From: Octadecabacter dasysiphoniae
GTDB taxonomy: Bacteria; Pseudomonadota; Alphaproteobacteria; Rhodobacterales; Rhodobacteraceae
Direction of reading: 5' to 3'
Assembly: GCF_021532615.1 (NCBI RefSeq)
Contig: NZ_JAKGAQ010000001.1
Location: forward strand, 1,178,001-1,242,000
DNA length: 64,000 nucleotides
The first letter of the stretch is position 1, and each line of letters starts with the position of its first letter. Below, one piece after another: positions 1 through 8,214 of this stretch. The notes under the pieces are model-generated. The model had not been told where the DNA came from. It saw nothing but the letters and a program-made list of their open reading frames with translations, and searched no databases. Position numbers and translations under genes: made by a program.

Positions 1-549
1 TTTACGGCGAAAGACCAAAAAGAACTGAAGCAGGCAGCAGAGACATACCGCCCCAATCCTGCGTTTGATACCGCTGACGCCATACGCGAAGTCGGCACCG
101 GAGAGGCCGTGACATCCATGTTGATGGACAAGGGCGTGCCCGGAATTGTGGAACGCACATTGATCCGCCCGCCGTCGTCCCAATTGGGCCCGATCACAAA
201 GGCAGAGCGTGCGGCGATCATGGCGGCATCGCCGATGGCGGGCAAATATGACGAACGGCTGGATCGGGATTCCGCGGCGGAAATGTTGGCCAAGCGGGCC
301 ACGGATGCCGCCAAAGAGGCCGAGGCCGCTGAAGACGAAGAAGAAAAGCTGGAAGAAGAAGCGCGCGAGCATCGCAAAGGGCGCCGCTACACCGGAAAAG
401 ATGTGGAAAGATCAAGCAGCCGCCGATCGTCGACGTCTGATACGTCTTGGGGCGGTGCCATTGCTTCGGTTGTCGCCAAAGAACTGAAGGGCACGACAGG
501 ACGGCGCATTGTGCGCGGCATTTTGGGTGGTCTGTTCAAGGGGCGCTAA
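1..549 (+). CDS. HerA-like helicase/ATPase (DUF853 type), 3' end only
   Basis: The reading frame is open from the first base of the window, so this is the C-terminal 182 residues of a longer protein. The visible part has segments typical of the tail of HerA-like (DUF853/YjgR) ATPases: a Pro-Asn-Pro-Ala-Phe-Asp stretch, then RTLIRPPSSQLGPI and AASPMAGKYDE, a Lys/Glu-rich linker (about residues 95-130) and a final basic, Gly-rich tail (GILGGLFKGR). The nucleotide-binding core lies upstream of the window and cannot be checked. The family name is from memory of this conserved tail. No terminator is obvious after the stop. Confidence 0.8.
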   Translation, partial: FTAKDQKELKQAAETYRPNPAFDTADAIREVGTGEAVTSMLMDKGVPGIVERTLIRPPSSQLGPITKAERAAIMAASPMAGKYDERLDRDSAAEMLAKRATDAAKEAEAAEDEEEKLEEEAREHRKGRRYTGKDVERSSSRRSSTSDTSWGGAIASVVAKELKGTTGRRIVRGILGGLFKGR

Positions 550-621
550 AGGCTGTCGATACCTCAAACGAATGCGCGGTGGGGGTGGGTCCGGTTTGGA
601 ACGACCCCGCCGCGCCAGATC

Positions 622-768
622 CTACTGCCAGTAAACCGTGCCTTTGGTGGTATGGGTGATCGTGAACACGCCATCATCTGAATCGGCATCAATGCCTTCG
701 GACATGCCGCAGGCGGTCAGGCCAACAGTTGCGAAAGCGATAAGGGCGAAGTTGCGAATTCGTGTCAT
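622..768 (-). CDS. small lipoprotein, 48 aa
   Basis: This short gene encodes MTRIRNFALIAFATVG followed by LTACG, a good lipobox, so the protein should be lipid-modified at the Cys (residue 18) and anchored in the envelope, leaving a mature peptide of about 31 acidic residues ending in TVYWQ. I chose the ATG at 768 because GAGG lies 9 bases upstream. Another ATG at 777 abuts that Shine-Dalgarno sequence and would add three residues. The gene stands alone between the HerA-like gene and the CorC-type gene. The function is unknown; only signal-peptide, lipobox and start-site evidence support it. Confidence 0.65.
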   Translation of the reverse strand: MTRIRNFALIAFATVGLTACGMSEGIDADSDDGVFTITHTTKGTVYWQ

Positions 769-889
769 GATGGTCATCCTCGGCTGGTGTTACGTCACCT
801 GCCGAACATGGCCATTTACCTGTTAACAGTGTCTTGCCACGCGGTGTCTATGTACCGCCAATTTGAGCCAAAACTCTGATCTATTCGCG

Positions 890-2191
890 TTAAACCAGCG
901 GTGAGATGCGCAATTCCGACAGGCGGTTTTCATCCTTTGCAAGGACTTCAAAGCGAAAGCCGTGAAAGCTAAACACCTGACCCGCAACGGGAATCATCTG
1001 GGCTTCGTGGATCACAAGGCCCGCGACGGTGTTTGCTTCGTCGTCGGGAAGGTTCCAGTCGGTGGCGCGGTTCACGTCGCGGATGGTCATGGCGCCGTCC
1101 ACCGTATAACTGCCGTCCTCGGCCTGGGTGACGTCGTTTTCCTCATCCGTGTCAAATTCGTCCGTGATTTCACCGACGATTTCCTCAAGGATATCCTCAA
1201 GCGTGATGAGGCCTTGCAACGTGCCGTATTCATCAACCACCAGCGCAAAATGGCGACGGCGCGACAGGAACTGGCGCATCTGGTCGTCCAGCGTCGTGGT
1301 TTCGGGGACAAAATAGGGTTTCATCGCGACGGTCAGAATGTCGAATTCATCCATCTCGTGCGGTTCGATCCGCCCGTCAGCCAGCATTTTATGCATCGCG
1401 CGCAGCAGGTCTTTGGCGTGCAGAACACCGACGATGTTTTCGGGTTCATCACGATACAGCGGCAAACGTGTGTGATTGCTATCAAGGCACAGCTTTAGGA
1501 TATCGCCCACGGGCAGGGCGGCATCGATCATTTCAATTTCTGTGCGGTGCAGCATGATTTCTTCGACAGTGCGTTCAGCCAGATCAAGCGCGCCAAGGAT
1601 ACGGTCGCGGTCCTCTTTTTCGACGACACCTTCGGAATGGCCCAATTGCAGCGCGCCTGCGATTTCTTCGCGGACCGCCAAAATGTTACTGTCAGGGTCG
1701 GTTTGAACGCCAAACACCCGCAGCACACCGCGCACGAGCACCCGGACGGAGGCCACAACCGGTGCGAACAGGGTCACGATCAGCGAAATCGGGCGCGCGG
1801 CGATGCTGGCGGCGCGTTCTGGGTTGGTGATGGCGTAGGTTTTGGGCAGCACTTCGGCAAAGATCAGCACCAGAATTGTCATGATGCCCGTCGCGGCCAC
1901 CACACCGCTTTCACCAAACGCACGGGTGAACATGGCCGTCGCCAAAGCAGTGGCGAGGATATTGACGAGGTTATTGCCCAGCAGAACCGACCCGATCAGC
2001 TTTTCGCGATCTTCCGTCAGATCAAACGCCTTGCCAGCCCCCTTATTGCCTTTGTCCGCCGCGGAGCGCAATTTGCCACGCGACGCAGCGGTCAGCGCGG
2101 TTTCCGATCCGGAAAAGAAGCCCGAAAGGACCAAAAGAAACAGGATCGCACCGGCGGTGGTCCAGAAAGCAGCATCAAGCATGGGGAACAT
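890..2191 (-). CDS. HlyC/CorC-family transporter (CNNM + CBS domains)
   Basis: The 433-residue protein has the CorC/CNNM layout: an N-terminal DUF21 membrane domain with several hydrophobic segments (residues about 10-150, including GFFSGSETALTAASRGKL), a CBS pair (about 200-330, with LVVDEYGTLQGLITLEDILEEIVGEI) and a C-terminal CorC_HlyC domain. Family members are membrane proteins linked to magnesium or cobalt efflux, or are of unsettled function. It lies 54 bases downstream of xerD on the same strand and could be read through from it. Confidence 0.9.
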   Translation of the reverse strand: MFPMLDAAFWTTAGAILFLLVLSGFFSGSETALTAASRGKLRSAADKGNKGAGKAFDLTEDREKLIGSVLLGNNLVNILATALATAMFTRAFGESGVVAATGIMTILVLIFAEVLPKTYAITNPERAASIAARPISLIVTLFAPVVASVRVLVRGVLRVFGVQTDPDSNILAVREEIAGALQLGHSEGVVEKEDRDRILGALDLAERTVEEIMLHRTEIEMIDAALPVGDILKLCLDSNHTRLPLYRDEPENIVGVLHAKDLLRAMHKMLADGRIEPHEMDEFDILTVAMKPYFVPETTTLDDQMRQFLSRRRHFALVVDEYGTLQGLITLEDILEEIVGEITDEFDTDEENDVTQAEDGSYTVDGAMTIRDVNRATDWNLPDDEANTVAGLVIHEAQMIPVAGQVFSFHGFRFEVLAKDENRLSELRISPLV

Positions 2192-2245
2192 TCTTTGTCA
2201 TTTGGCCCTTATATGTCTGGGCATGGGCGCGCGTTCAAGGGGCGC

Positions 2246-3178
2246 TCAGTCGTCTTTGGCCAAAGGATGGTGATCCAGCACCAGTTCTTTCAGGCGCTCG
2301 TCCAGCACATGGGTGTAGATTTCGGTGGTCGCCACGTCCGCATGGCCCAGCAGCGTCTGGATAGATCGCAAGTCCGCGCCGCCCGCCAAAAGATGGGTCG
2401 CAAAGGCGTGGCGCAGGGTGTGGGGGGTAACTTTGGCAGGGCTGACGCCGCCAATAACGGCGAGGTCTTTAATCAACGTGAAAAAGCTTTGCCGCGTCAG
2501 ATGGCCCAATTTGCCACGGGATGGGAACAGGAATTTGGACCGCGGTGTGCCGTCTTTGAACGCCGCGTCCTCTGCGGTGTCGCGGGCGCGCAGCCAGACG
2601 GCCAATGATTTGCGCGCAGGGGGCGACAGGGGCACCATGCGTTCTTTGTCGCCCTTGCCGCGCACCAGTAACATGCGCGGATCGCCCCGCGCCGCAGACA
2701 CAGGAAGCGACACAAGTTCGGTCACGCGCATCCCCGTGGCGTACAGCAGTTCCATCAAACAGGTCGTGCGCAGCGGGTCTTTTTTGGCGGCGCGTGCAGC
2801 CCCCAGCAATGCATCGACTTCGTCATGGCTAAGGGTCTTGGGCAGGCGTTTGTCGCGCCCGGGGCCAGAGATTTGCAGCGCAGGATTGTCCGTGCGCCAG
2901 CCTTCTTCAAACGCAAAGCGGAACAGCTGTTTGATCGCCGACAGGCGGCGGGCGCGGGTGGATTTGGCAAGGCCTTGTCGGTCACACCAGATCAGATATT
3001 TTTCGACGTTTTCTTGGGATACGGTGCTGAAATGGCTGTCGTTCAGCCAAACAGAAAACCCCTGCAAATCCCGCGCATAGGCCAGCTGTGTGTTAGTTGC
3101 AGCGTCCAGTTCTGCGGCCTGTGCTTCAAGAAAGGCCTGTATCCAGTGGGCGTTTGATCGCTGGGCTGCTGTGGTCAT
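2246..3178 (-). CDS. xerD: tyrosine recombinase XerD
   Basis: This is a 310-residue site-specific recombinase with the N-terminal SAM-like DNA-binding domain (residues 1-95) and the C-terminal catalytic domain. The catalytic set is visible: Arg in ATGMRVTEL, HTLRHAFATHLL, a His in LLGHADVATTE and the nucleophile Tyr in IYTHV. XerC/XerD resolve chromosome dimers at dif with FtsK. I call XerD rather than XerC from overall similarity and position. Its ATG overlaps the stop of the upstream gene by 4 bases (ATGA), so it is translationally coupled to the periplasmic protein gene. Confidence 0.88.
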   Translation of the reverse strand: MTTAAQRSNAHWIQAFLEAQAAELDAATNTQLAYARDLQGFSVWLNDSHFSTVSQENVEKYLIWCDRQGLAKSTRARRLSAIKQLFRFAFEEGWRTDNPALQISGPGRDKRLPKTLSHDEVDALLGAARAAKKDPLRTTCLMELLYATGMRVTELVSLPVSAARGDPRMLLVRGKGDKERMVPLSPPARKSLAVWLRARDTAEDAAFKDGTPRSKFLFPSRGKLGHLTRQSFFTLIKDLAVIGGVSPAKVTPHTLRHAFATHLLAGGADLRSIQTLLGHADVATTEIYTHVLDERLKELVLDHHPLAKDD

Positions 3179-4740
3179 CTGAGCAGGAGATATTGCAAAG
3201 ACACCCGCCGCGCCACGTCTTCAAGCCCGAGGGCGCGCAGGGTCGCGATGCCTTCGACAAAGGCCATGCTGTCGCCGTCAATGCCCTGTTGCACGGTGGC
3301 GATGGTGCGCAAGACGGCTTCGCCTGTGCGCCCGTTTGCCGACATCGCAATCAAGGTCGGGTCGGGATCAGCCGCAAAGGCATCGCGCACGCGGGCCGCA
3401 CCTGCCAAGGCAGATGTGTCATCAGAGGGCGTGCCCCGCGCCACGGACGTCAAAAACGGATCAAGGTCCACAAAATCGTCCCGCAAAGCCGCGAGCTCAT
3501 AATCGCCGGACAGCAACATCCAGCGTAATACGGATCGGGTCGCGGGAAGGTCGGCGTTTTGTAATTGTGGGCCGTAGTTCTTGGCCAAGGGCACTAAAAT
3601 ACCCATCGGCGCGGCCTCGGCCCAAAGAATATCAAGTGCGGATTGAATTTGGTCAGCGTCACCGGATGCGAACGCGGAATCGAGGCGGCGCACCGCCTTG
3701 GCCCGTTCCCACACACCGCCCGACGCCGCCGGAACGCGCGCGGTATAAAGGGAATATAGGACGCCGAATGAAATTGCGCCGTCGCGTGCTAGACGCTCTG
3801 CGGCCTCAAGCTGTGCTTTCCAGCCCACGTTGGGGCGCAAATCTGAGTGTGAAAAGGCGCTTGGCAGGTTGCGGGTGCTTTGGGCCGCGCCGATCGCTTC
3901 GAACATCCGGAACGTCAGCGGGGTCGCGCGGGCGGGCGGGATCAGGTCGGGTTCACCCTCGTAAAGGTCAGGATCAAGGAAGCGCGCCAAAAGATCGCCG
4001 GTGTCTTCATCAATATCGCCCAAGGCCAGACCCGTGTTCAGCGTCAGGGCCGCCGCAGACCAATCGCCCGACCGCGCAAGGCAAAAAATGCGCGCGCTCG
4101 GGGTTGGGGCGACATCGGGTTTGTCGCGTAAGGACCGACAAGCCGCGTCTTCGGTGCCCGTCAAAAGGGACACATCAAACCAGCGCTGATACAAAGGCGA
4201 GGTGTCTGGCGTCGCGGCCTCAAGCATGGCTTGCGCGTGTTCAAGCGCGCCGATGCTCAGCAGTTTATCAACCCGCGTAAGAAAGAACGCGCCGGGTGTT
4301 GCGGCCTCAAGCGGGGGATTGGATTGGCTGATGGACAGCAAGACAATCAAATCTTGCAGCGCGGGCAGGGTGTCCGTTTCTTCGGCGGCCAACAAGGCAC
4401 CAAGAATTGCACCGTCGCTGCCGGACCACAAATTTTCAGGCAGACCTATGACCGCCGGGGGAAAAAGCCCCAAGGCACGCGGGGCTGGCCCCCCCAAGGG
4501 TTGCACAGACACCGACGGCGTTGTCGCGGAATTGGTAACCGGATCTTCGTTCGCATCCGGAGTGCGGGTTGCCTGTGTGCCCGGCACGGGGGCTGCGGCC
4601 ACGACTTGGGGCTGTTCCACGCTTTCGGACAGCCAATCAATCGCCGATAGGGGCGCATTTTCATCGGTCTGGTTCGCGCTTTGCGCCCAAACGGGGGCCG
4701 TCGTTGTCAGCAAAACGCCGAAAACTGCCCCCAGACGCAT
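3175..4740 (-). CDS. periplasmic helical-repeat protein of unknown function
   Basis: The protein has 521 residues with an N-terminal signal peptide (MRLGAVFGVLLTTTAPVWAQ), a Pro/Thr/Ala-rich low-complexity stretch (about 25-90) and then a long alpha-helical region that reads like a TPR-type solenoid. I recognise no catalytic motif. The start is one of two adjacent ATGs (4743 or 4740); both overlap the stop of the 51-aa membrane protein gene upstream, and the 3' end overlaps xerD by 4 bases, so the three genes form a tight operon. The open frame continues upstream of this start but lacks a signal peptide there and runs through the 51-aa gene, so I rejected a longer start. Confidence 0.72.
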   Translation of the reverse strand: MRLGAVFGVLLTTTAPVWAQSANQTDENAPLSAIDWLSESVEQPQVVAAAPVPGTQATRTPDANEDPVTNSATTPSVSVQPLGGPAPRALGLFPPAVIGLPENLWSGSDGAILGALLAAEETDTLPALQDLIVLLSISQSNPPLEAATPGAFFLTRVDKLLSIGALEHAQAMLEAATPDTSPLYQRWFDVSLLTGTEDAACRSLRDKPDVAPTPSARIFCLARSGDWSAAALTLNTGLALGDIDEDTGDLLARFLDPDLYEGEPDLIPPARATPLTFRMFEAIGAAQSTRNLPSAFSHSDLRPNVGWKAQLEAAERLARDGAISFGVLYSLYTARVPAASGGVWERAKAVRRLDSAFASGDADQIQSALDILWAEAAPMGILVPLAKNYGPQLQNADLPATRSVLRWMLLSGDYELAALRDDFVDLDPFLTSVARGTPSDDTSALAGAARVRDAFAADPDPTLIAMSANGRTGEAVLRTIATVQQGIDGDSMAFVEGIATLRALGLEDVARRVSLQYLLLR

Positions 4741-4895
4741 CATCCGTCCGTCCCCAATGTCACGGGTTTCACGACTTCTTCGATCACGGGGGTGAAATCG
4801 GCCGGCACGAAGATCGGGCCAAGGTAGGCATAGCCCACAAAGGCAATTGCAGCCAAAACGAGCAAGACAAACAGGAATTTGATCAATCGCCACAT
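4740..4895 (-). CDS. small single-pass membrane protein, 51 aa
   Basis: The gene encodes MWRLIKFLFVLLVLAAIAFV and a short acidic tail ending in TLGTDG. One N-terminal transmembrane helix (residues 5-28) is clear; the rest would face the periplasm. Its stop overlaps the start of the periplasmic repeat protein (TGATG/ATGATG), which suggests the pair is co-translated and works together in the envelope. GGGG lies upstream of the ATG. It is the first gene of the cluster that ends with xerD and is divergent from aroK. The function is unknown. Confidence 0.7.
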   Translation of the reverse strand: MWRLIKFLFVLLVLAAIAFVGYAYLGPIFVPADFTPVIEEVVKPVTLGTDG

Positions 4896-5068
4896 GTCAT
4901 TTGCCCCATCGTCTTCACCCTGAATTCTGCCCTAGTCTCACAGCCTTAGTTGCTGCTTTGGGTTAGGTTATATATGTCCTTGTCAGCAAGATCACGCCAC
5001 GGTTTGCGTATTTTTTCAAACAGGCGGGGCTTGGCCGATGGGATCGGCGTAAAATAAGGGGAAACAGC

Positions 5069-5641
5069 GTGTCTGTTGATCACGGGTCGGACAAATCTTG
5101 GGTTCTGCACCGCACGATTGTGTTGGTCGGCATGATGGGGTCGGGAAAAACGGCCATCGGACGCACCTTGGCGCATGTTCTGGATGTGCCCTACGTTGAT
5201 TCTGATGCGGAAATTGAAGCGGCCGCCAATGCCACCATCGCAGAGATTTTTGACAAATCCGGTGAACCCTTTTTTCGCGACCGTGAAGCAGAGGTGATTG
5301 CACGTCTGTTGCAATCGCGCCCTTGCATCCTGTCGACGGGGGGCGGCGCCTATCTGGCAGAACGTAATCGCGCGGCGATTTCTGATCACGGTGTTGCTGT
5401 CTGGCTGGACGCTGATCTGGAGTTGTTGTGGGAACGTGTGCGCCACAAAGACACGCGCCCGTTGCTGCGCACCCCCGATCCGCGCGCGACGTTGGCCGAA
5501 ATTTTCGAAGCCCGCGCCCCGATTTACGCCATGGCGGATCTTCGCGCCGAAGCAAAGCCCGCGTTTTCAATTGATGAAATGACCGATGAGGTGCTGCGCG
5601 TTCTATCAGTGCGCCCGGATGTGTTGGAGCCTGTGACATGA
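5069..5641 (+). CDS. aroK: shikimate kinase
   Basis: This 190-residue kinase phosphorylates shikimate to shikimate-3-phosphate in the chorismate pathway. The Walker A loop GMMGSGKT is at residues 21-28, the shikimate-binding DSDAEIE follows, and the STGGGAYL segment is typical. The start codon is GTG (5069), preceded by AAGGGGAAA. It overlaps aroB by 4 bases, so the two are coupled. It is divergent from the xerD operon, and the 173-base region between them contains a TTATATAT stretch that could serve as a -10 element. Confidence 0.95.
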   Translation: MSVDHGSDKSWVLHRTIVLVGMMGSGKTAIGRTLAHVLDVPYVDSDAEIEAAANATIAEIFDKSGEPFFRDREAEVIARLLQSRPCILSTGGGAYLAERNRAAISDHGVAVWLDADLELLWERVRHKDTRPLLRTPDPRATLAEIFEARAPIYAMADLRAEAKPAFSIDEMTDEVLRVLSVRPDVLEPVT

Positions 5642-6753
5642 TCGAAACCGTACACGTCAACCTGCCTGGTCGCGCCTATGATGTGATGATTGGCCCCGGC
5701 CTGCTCGCTGAAACCGGGTCGCGGATCACACCGTTTTTGCGCCGTCCGCGTGTTGTGATCGTCACCGAAGAAAATGTAGCGAAACTTCACCTTGCGGATT
5801 TGACATCTGCATTGGAAAGCAGCGGGATCATGTCAGAGGCGCTGGTTTTGCCTGCCGGTGAGGGCACGAAAAGCTGGCCGTTTCTTGAACAAACGGTTGA
5901 ATTTCTACTGGCCCAGAAGGTTGAGCGCGGCGATATTGTCATCGCGTTTGGCGGTGGTGTGATTGGTGATCTGGTCGGGTTTGCGGCAGCTACCGTGCGC
6001 CGTGGGGTCCGGTTCGTGCAAATCCCGACGTCACTGTTGGCGCAGGTCGATAGTTCAGTCGGCGGTAAGACGGGGATCAATTCGCCCAGCGGCAAAAACC
6101 TGATCGGCGCGTTTCATCAACCCACATTGGTTCTTGCTGACACGGCACTGTTGGGCACGCTGACCACACGTGATTTTCTGTCTGGCTACGGCGAAGTCGT
6201 GAAATACGGCCTGCTGGGGGATGCGGATTTCTTTGAGTGGCTTGAGGTCGAAGGCCCCGCGCTTGCTAAGGGCGACATGGGCGCACGGGTGCGGGCCGTC
6301 ACGCGGTCGGTGCAGATGAAAGCCGACATCGTGGAACGCGACGAGACAGAGCAGGGGGATCGTGCCTTGTTGAACCTTGGTCATACGTTCTGTCACGCGC
6401 TTGAGGCCGCGACGGGGTTCGGGGACCGTCTGCTGCATGGGGAAGGCGTGGCAATTGGCTGTGCGATGGCGTTTGAGCTGTCCGCGCGCCTTGGTCTGTG
6501 CAGCCAAGAAGACCCCAGCCGCGTGCGTCAGCATCTTAAGGCCATGGGTATGAAAACCGATCTGTCTGATATTGAGGGCGATCTGCCTGATGCTGAGGGC
6601 CTGTTGGCGCTGATGGGGCAAGACAAAAAGGTTGTTGAGGGGCAGTTGCGCTTTATTCTTGCACGCGGCATCGGGGAGGCGTTCATCACGTCAGACGTGC
6701 CTGCCGACACAGTGCTGTCCGTGCTGCGCGATGGTTTGGCCCTGCGGCATTAA
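5638..6753 (+). CDS. aroB: 3-dehydroquinate synthase
   Basis: The 371-residue enzyme converts DAHP to 3-dehydroquinate, the second step of the shikimate pathway, using NAD and a divalent metal. Signature segments are visible: GGGVIGDLVGFAAAT, PTSLLAQVDSSVGGKTGIN, and the metal-ligand region LLNLGHTFCHALE followed by HGEGVAIG. Length is normal for the family. It is coupled to aroK by a 4-base ATGA overlap. Downstream lies a hairpin that serves the converging ssb gene. Confidence 0.96.
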   Translation: MIETVHVNLPGRAYDVMIGPGLLAETGSRITPFLRRPRVVIVTEENVAKLHLADLTSALESSGIMSEALVLPAGEGTKSWPFLEQTVEFLLAQKVERGDIVIAFGGGVIGDLVGFAAATVRRGVRFVQIPTSLLAQVDSSVGGKTGINSPSGKNLIGAFHQPTLVLADTALLGTLTTRDFLSGYGEVVKYGLLGDADFFEWLEVEGPALAKGDMGARVRAVTRSVQMKADIVERDETEQGDRALLNLGHTFCHALEAATGFGDRLLHGEGVAIGCAMAFELSARLGLCSQEDPSRVRQHLKAMGMKTDLSDIEGDLPDAEGLLALMGQDKKVVEGQLRFILARGIGEAFITSDVPADTVLSVLRDGLALRH

Positions 6754-6782
6754 AAAACCCGCTTCGCGTTTTACGAAGCGGG
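6752..6782 (-). terminator. intrinsic terminator for ssb
   Basis: A 9-bp perfect stem (CCCGCTTCG 6758-6766 with CGAAGCGGG 6774-6782) has a 7-base loop. Read on the minus strand it is followed by a T6 tract (complement of 6752-6757), so it mainly ends ssb transcription. The plus side lacks a T tract. Confidence 0.85.
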
Positions 6783-6825
6783 TCTGGTCGTTAGGATCGG
6801 CTTTGCCAACCCACGAGCCGTTCCT

Positions 6826-7347
6826 TTAGAACGGAATTTCATCATCCATGTCGCCGCCACCGCCGCCCATGCCGCCACCTTGGCCGCCGCCCTGTGGGCC
6901 GCTGTCATAACCGCCACCGCCATAGCCACCGCCGCCGCCACCGGATTGATCGGACATGTAACCGCCGCCTTGACCACCGCCACCGCCGCCATCGCCGCGC
7001 CCGCCGATCATGGTCATGACACCATCATAGCCCTGCAAAACGATCTCGGTTGTGTAGTTGTCTTTGCCGGACTGGTCCTGCCATTTGCGGGTCTGCAACT
7101 TGCCTTCGATGTAAACGGTTGACCCTTTCTTGAGGTATTGTTCCGCCACGCGGACCAGACCTTCCTGAAAAATCGCAACACGGTGCCATTCGGTTTTTTC
7201 GCGCCGCTCACCAGTGTTTTTATCTTTCCACGTCTCTGACGTGGCAATGTTGAGGTTGCACACCTTGCCGCCGTTCTGGAACGACCGCACTTCAGGGTCG
7301 CGCCCCAAGTTGCCGATAATCATGACTTTGTTAAGTGAACCGGCCAT
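6826..7347 (-). CDS. ssb: single-stranded DNA-binding protein
   Basis: This is a 173-residue SSB. The OB fold covers residues 1-110 ([20 protein letters not shown] at the start, [12 protein letters not shown] inside), followed by an extremely Gly-rich linker (about 115-165) and the conserved acidic tip DMDDEIPF, which recruits partner repair and replication proteins. It is divergent from the lytic transglycosylase gene and ends at a clear terminator. The 5' region has a possible CtrA-like box (see findings). Confidence 0.96.
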   Translation of the reverse strand: MAGSLNKVMIIGNLGRDPEVRSFQNGGKVCNLNIATSETWKDKNTGERREKTEWHRVAIFQEGLVRVAEQYLKKGSTVYIEGKLQTRKWQDQSGKDNYTTEIVLQGYDGVMTMIGGRGDGGGGGGQGGGYMSDQSGGGGGGYGGGGYDSGPQGGGQGGGMGGGGGDMDDEIPF

Positions 7348-7529
7348 TTGCGTGCCCCCTGATGGTATTTGTGTCGAATCTGATTTGTCGTCCCCTGTTA
7401 CATCACCGCCAACGGGTTAGAAACTGGTTAATGGAACCCTATCGCTGGTCGCGCCGTGTGAAAATAGGCCATATTGTGTGGAATTGCCTGCCGTGACGGT
7501 CTATATTTGGTCAAATGCAGGGGCGAAGT

Positions 7530-8117
7530 ATGCGAGTATTGGGATTATTCATAGGGTTAGCAGCTGGTTTGACGGCTGTACCTGTCTATTCTGACAGTCT
7601 ATCGACTCGGAATCGCACGACTCTCTTTAGTTCCCAGTTGGATGTTCTGGATGGGCGCGCATCGTCCCAATACGCCAATTCGATCCGTCTTCAGCCGCCA
7701 CGGGTGGAAATCCCCGCTGCGGCGAACACAGGGCCACAGTACAGCGGTAATTATCGCGGGCAGTTCCTGAGCATGGCGCGCGCGGCGGCCCAAAGAAACC
7801 GTGTCCCTGAGGATTTGTTTTTGCGGTTGGTCCAGCAGGAAAGTGCGTGGAACCCCACAGCTGTGTCACATGCCGGTGCAATCGGGCTTGCGCAACTGAT
7901 GCCGGGAACGGCGCAATACCTGCGCGTAAACCCCCGTGATCCTTATCAAAATCTGGATGGCGGGGCGCGGTATCTGCGCGAACAATACGACACATTCGGA
8001 TCGTGGCGCTTAGCCTTGGCCGCCTACAACGCAGGCCCCGGTGCCGTGCAGCAACATGGGGGCGTGCCGCCTTACCGTGAAACCAGAAATTACGTGCGCG
8101 TTATTTGGGGAAGCTAG
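7530..8117 (+). CDS. lytic transglycosylase (SLT domain), secreted
   Basis: The 195-residue protein has an N-terminal signal peptide ([21 protein letters not shown]) and a C-terminal SLT/goose-lysozyme-like domain with the catalytic Glu in [20 protein letters not shown], then [12 protein letters not shown] and [13 protein letters not shown]. Such enzymes cleave murein glycan strands in the periplasm. I chose the ATG at 7530, which has AGGGG 7-8 bases upstream; another ATG at 7515 would add five residues before the signal peptide. The gene is divergent from ssb. Confidence 0.88.
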   Translation: MRVLGLFIGLAAGLTAVPVYSDSLSTRNRTTLFSSQLDVLDGRASSQYANSIRLQPPRVEIPAAANTGPQYSGNYRGQFLSMARAAAQRNRVPEDLFLRLVQQESAWNPTAVSHAGAIGLAQLMPGTAQYLRVNPRDPYQNLDGGARYLREQYDTFGSWRLALAAYNAGPGAVQQHGGVPPYRETRNYVRVIWGS

Positions 8118-8156
8118 GGGCAGATGCGATAATGCTCTGCTCGTGTTAAGAGATCG

Positions 8157-8191
8157 TAAAACTTAAGGCGCCGCATGAACTGCGACGCCTT
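8157..8191. terminator. bidirectional hairpin terminator
   Basis: AAGGCG-C-CGCA (8165-8175) pairs with TGCG-A-CGCCTT (8181-8191) with one mismatch and a 5-base loop. TTTT follows on the minus strand (complement of 8157-8160), and a T-rich stretch follows on the plus strand. It separates the converging transglycosylase gene and ABC importer operon. Confidence 0.65.
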
Positions 8192-8214
8192 TGTTGTTCA
8201 TAACATTGATAAAA

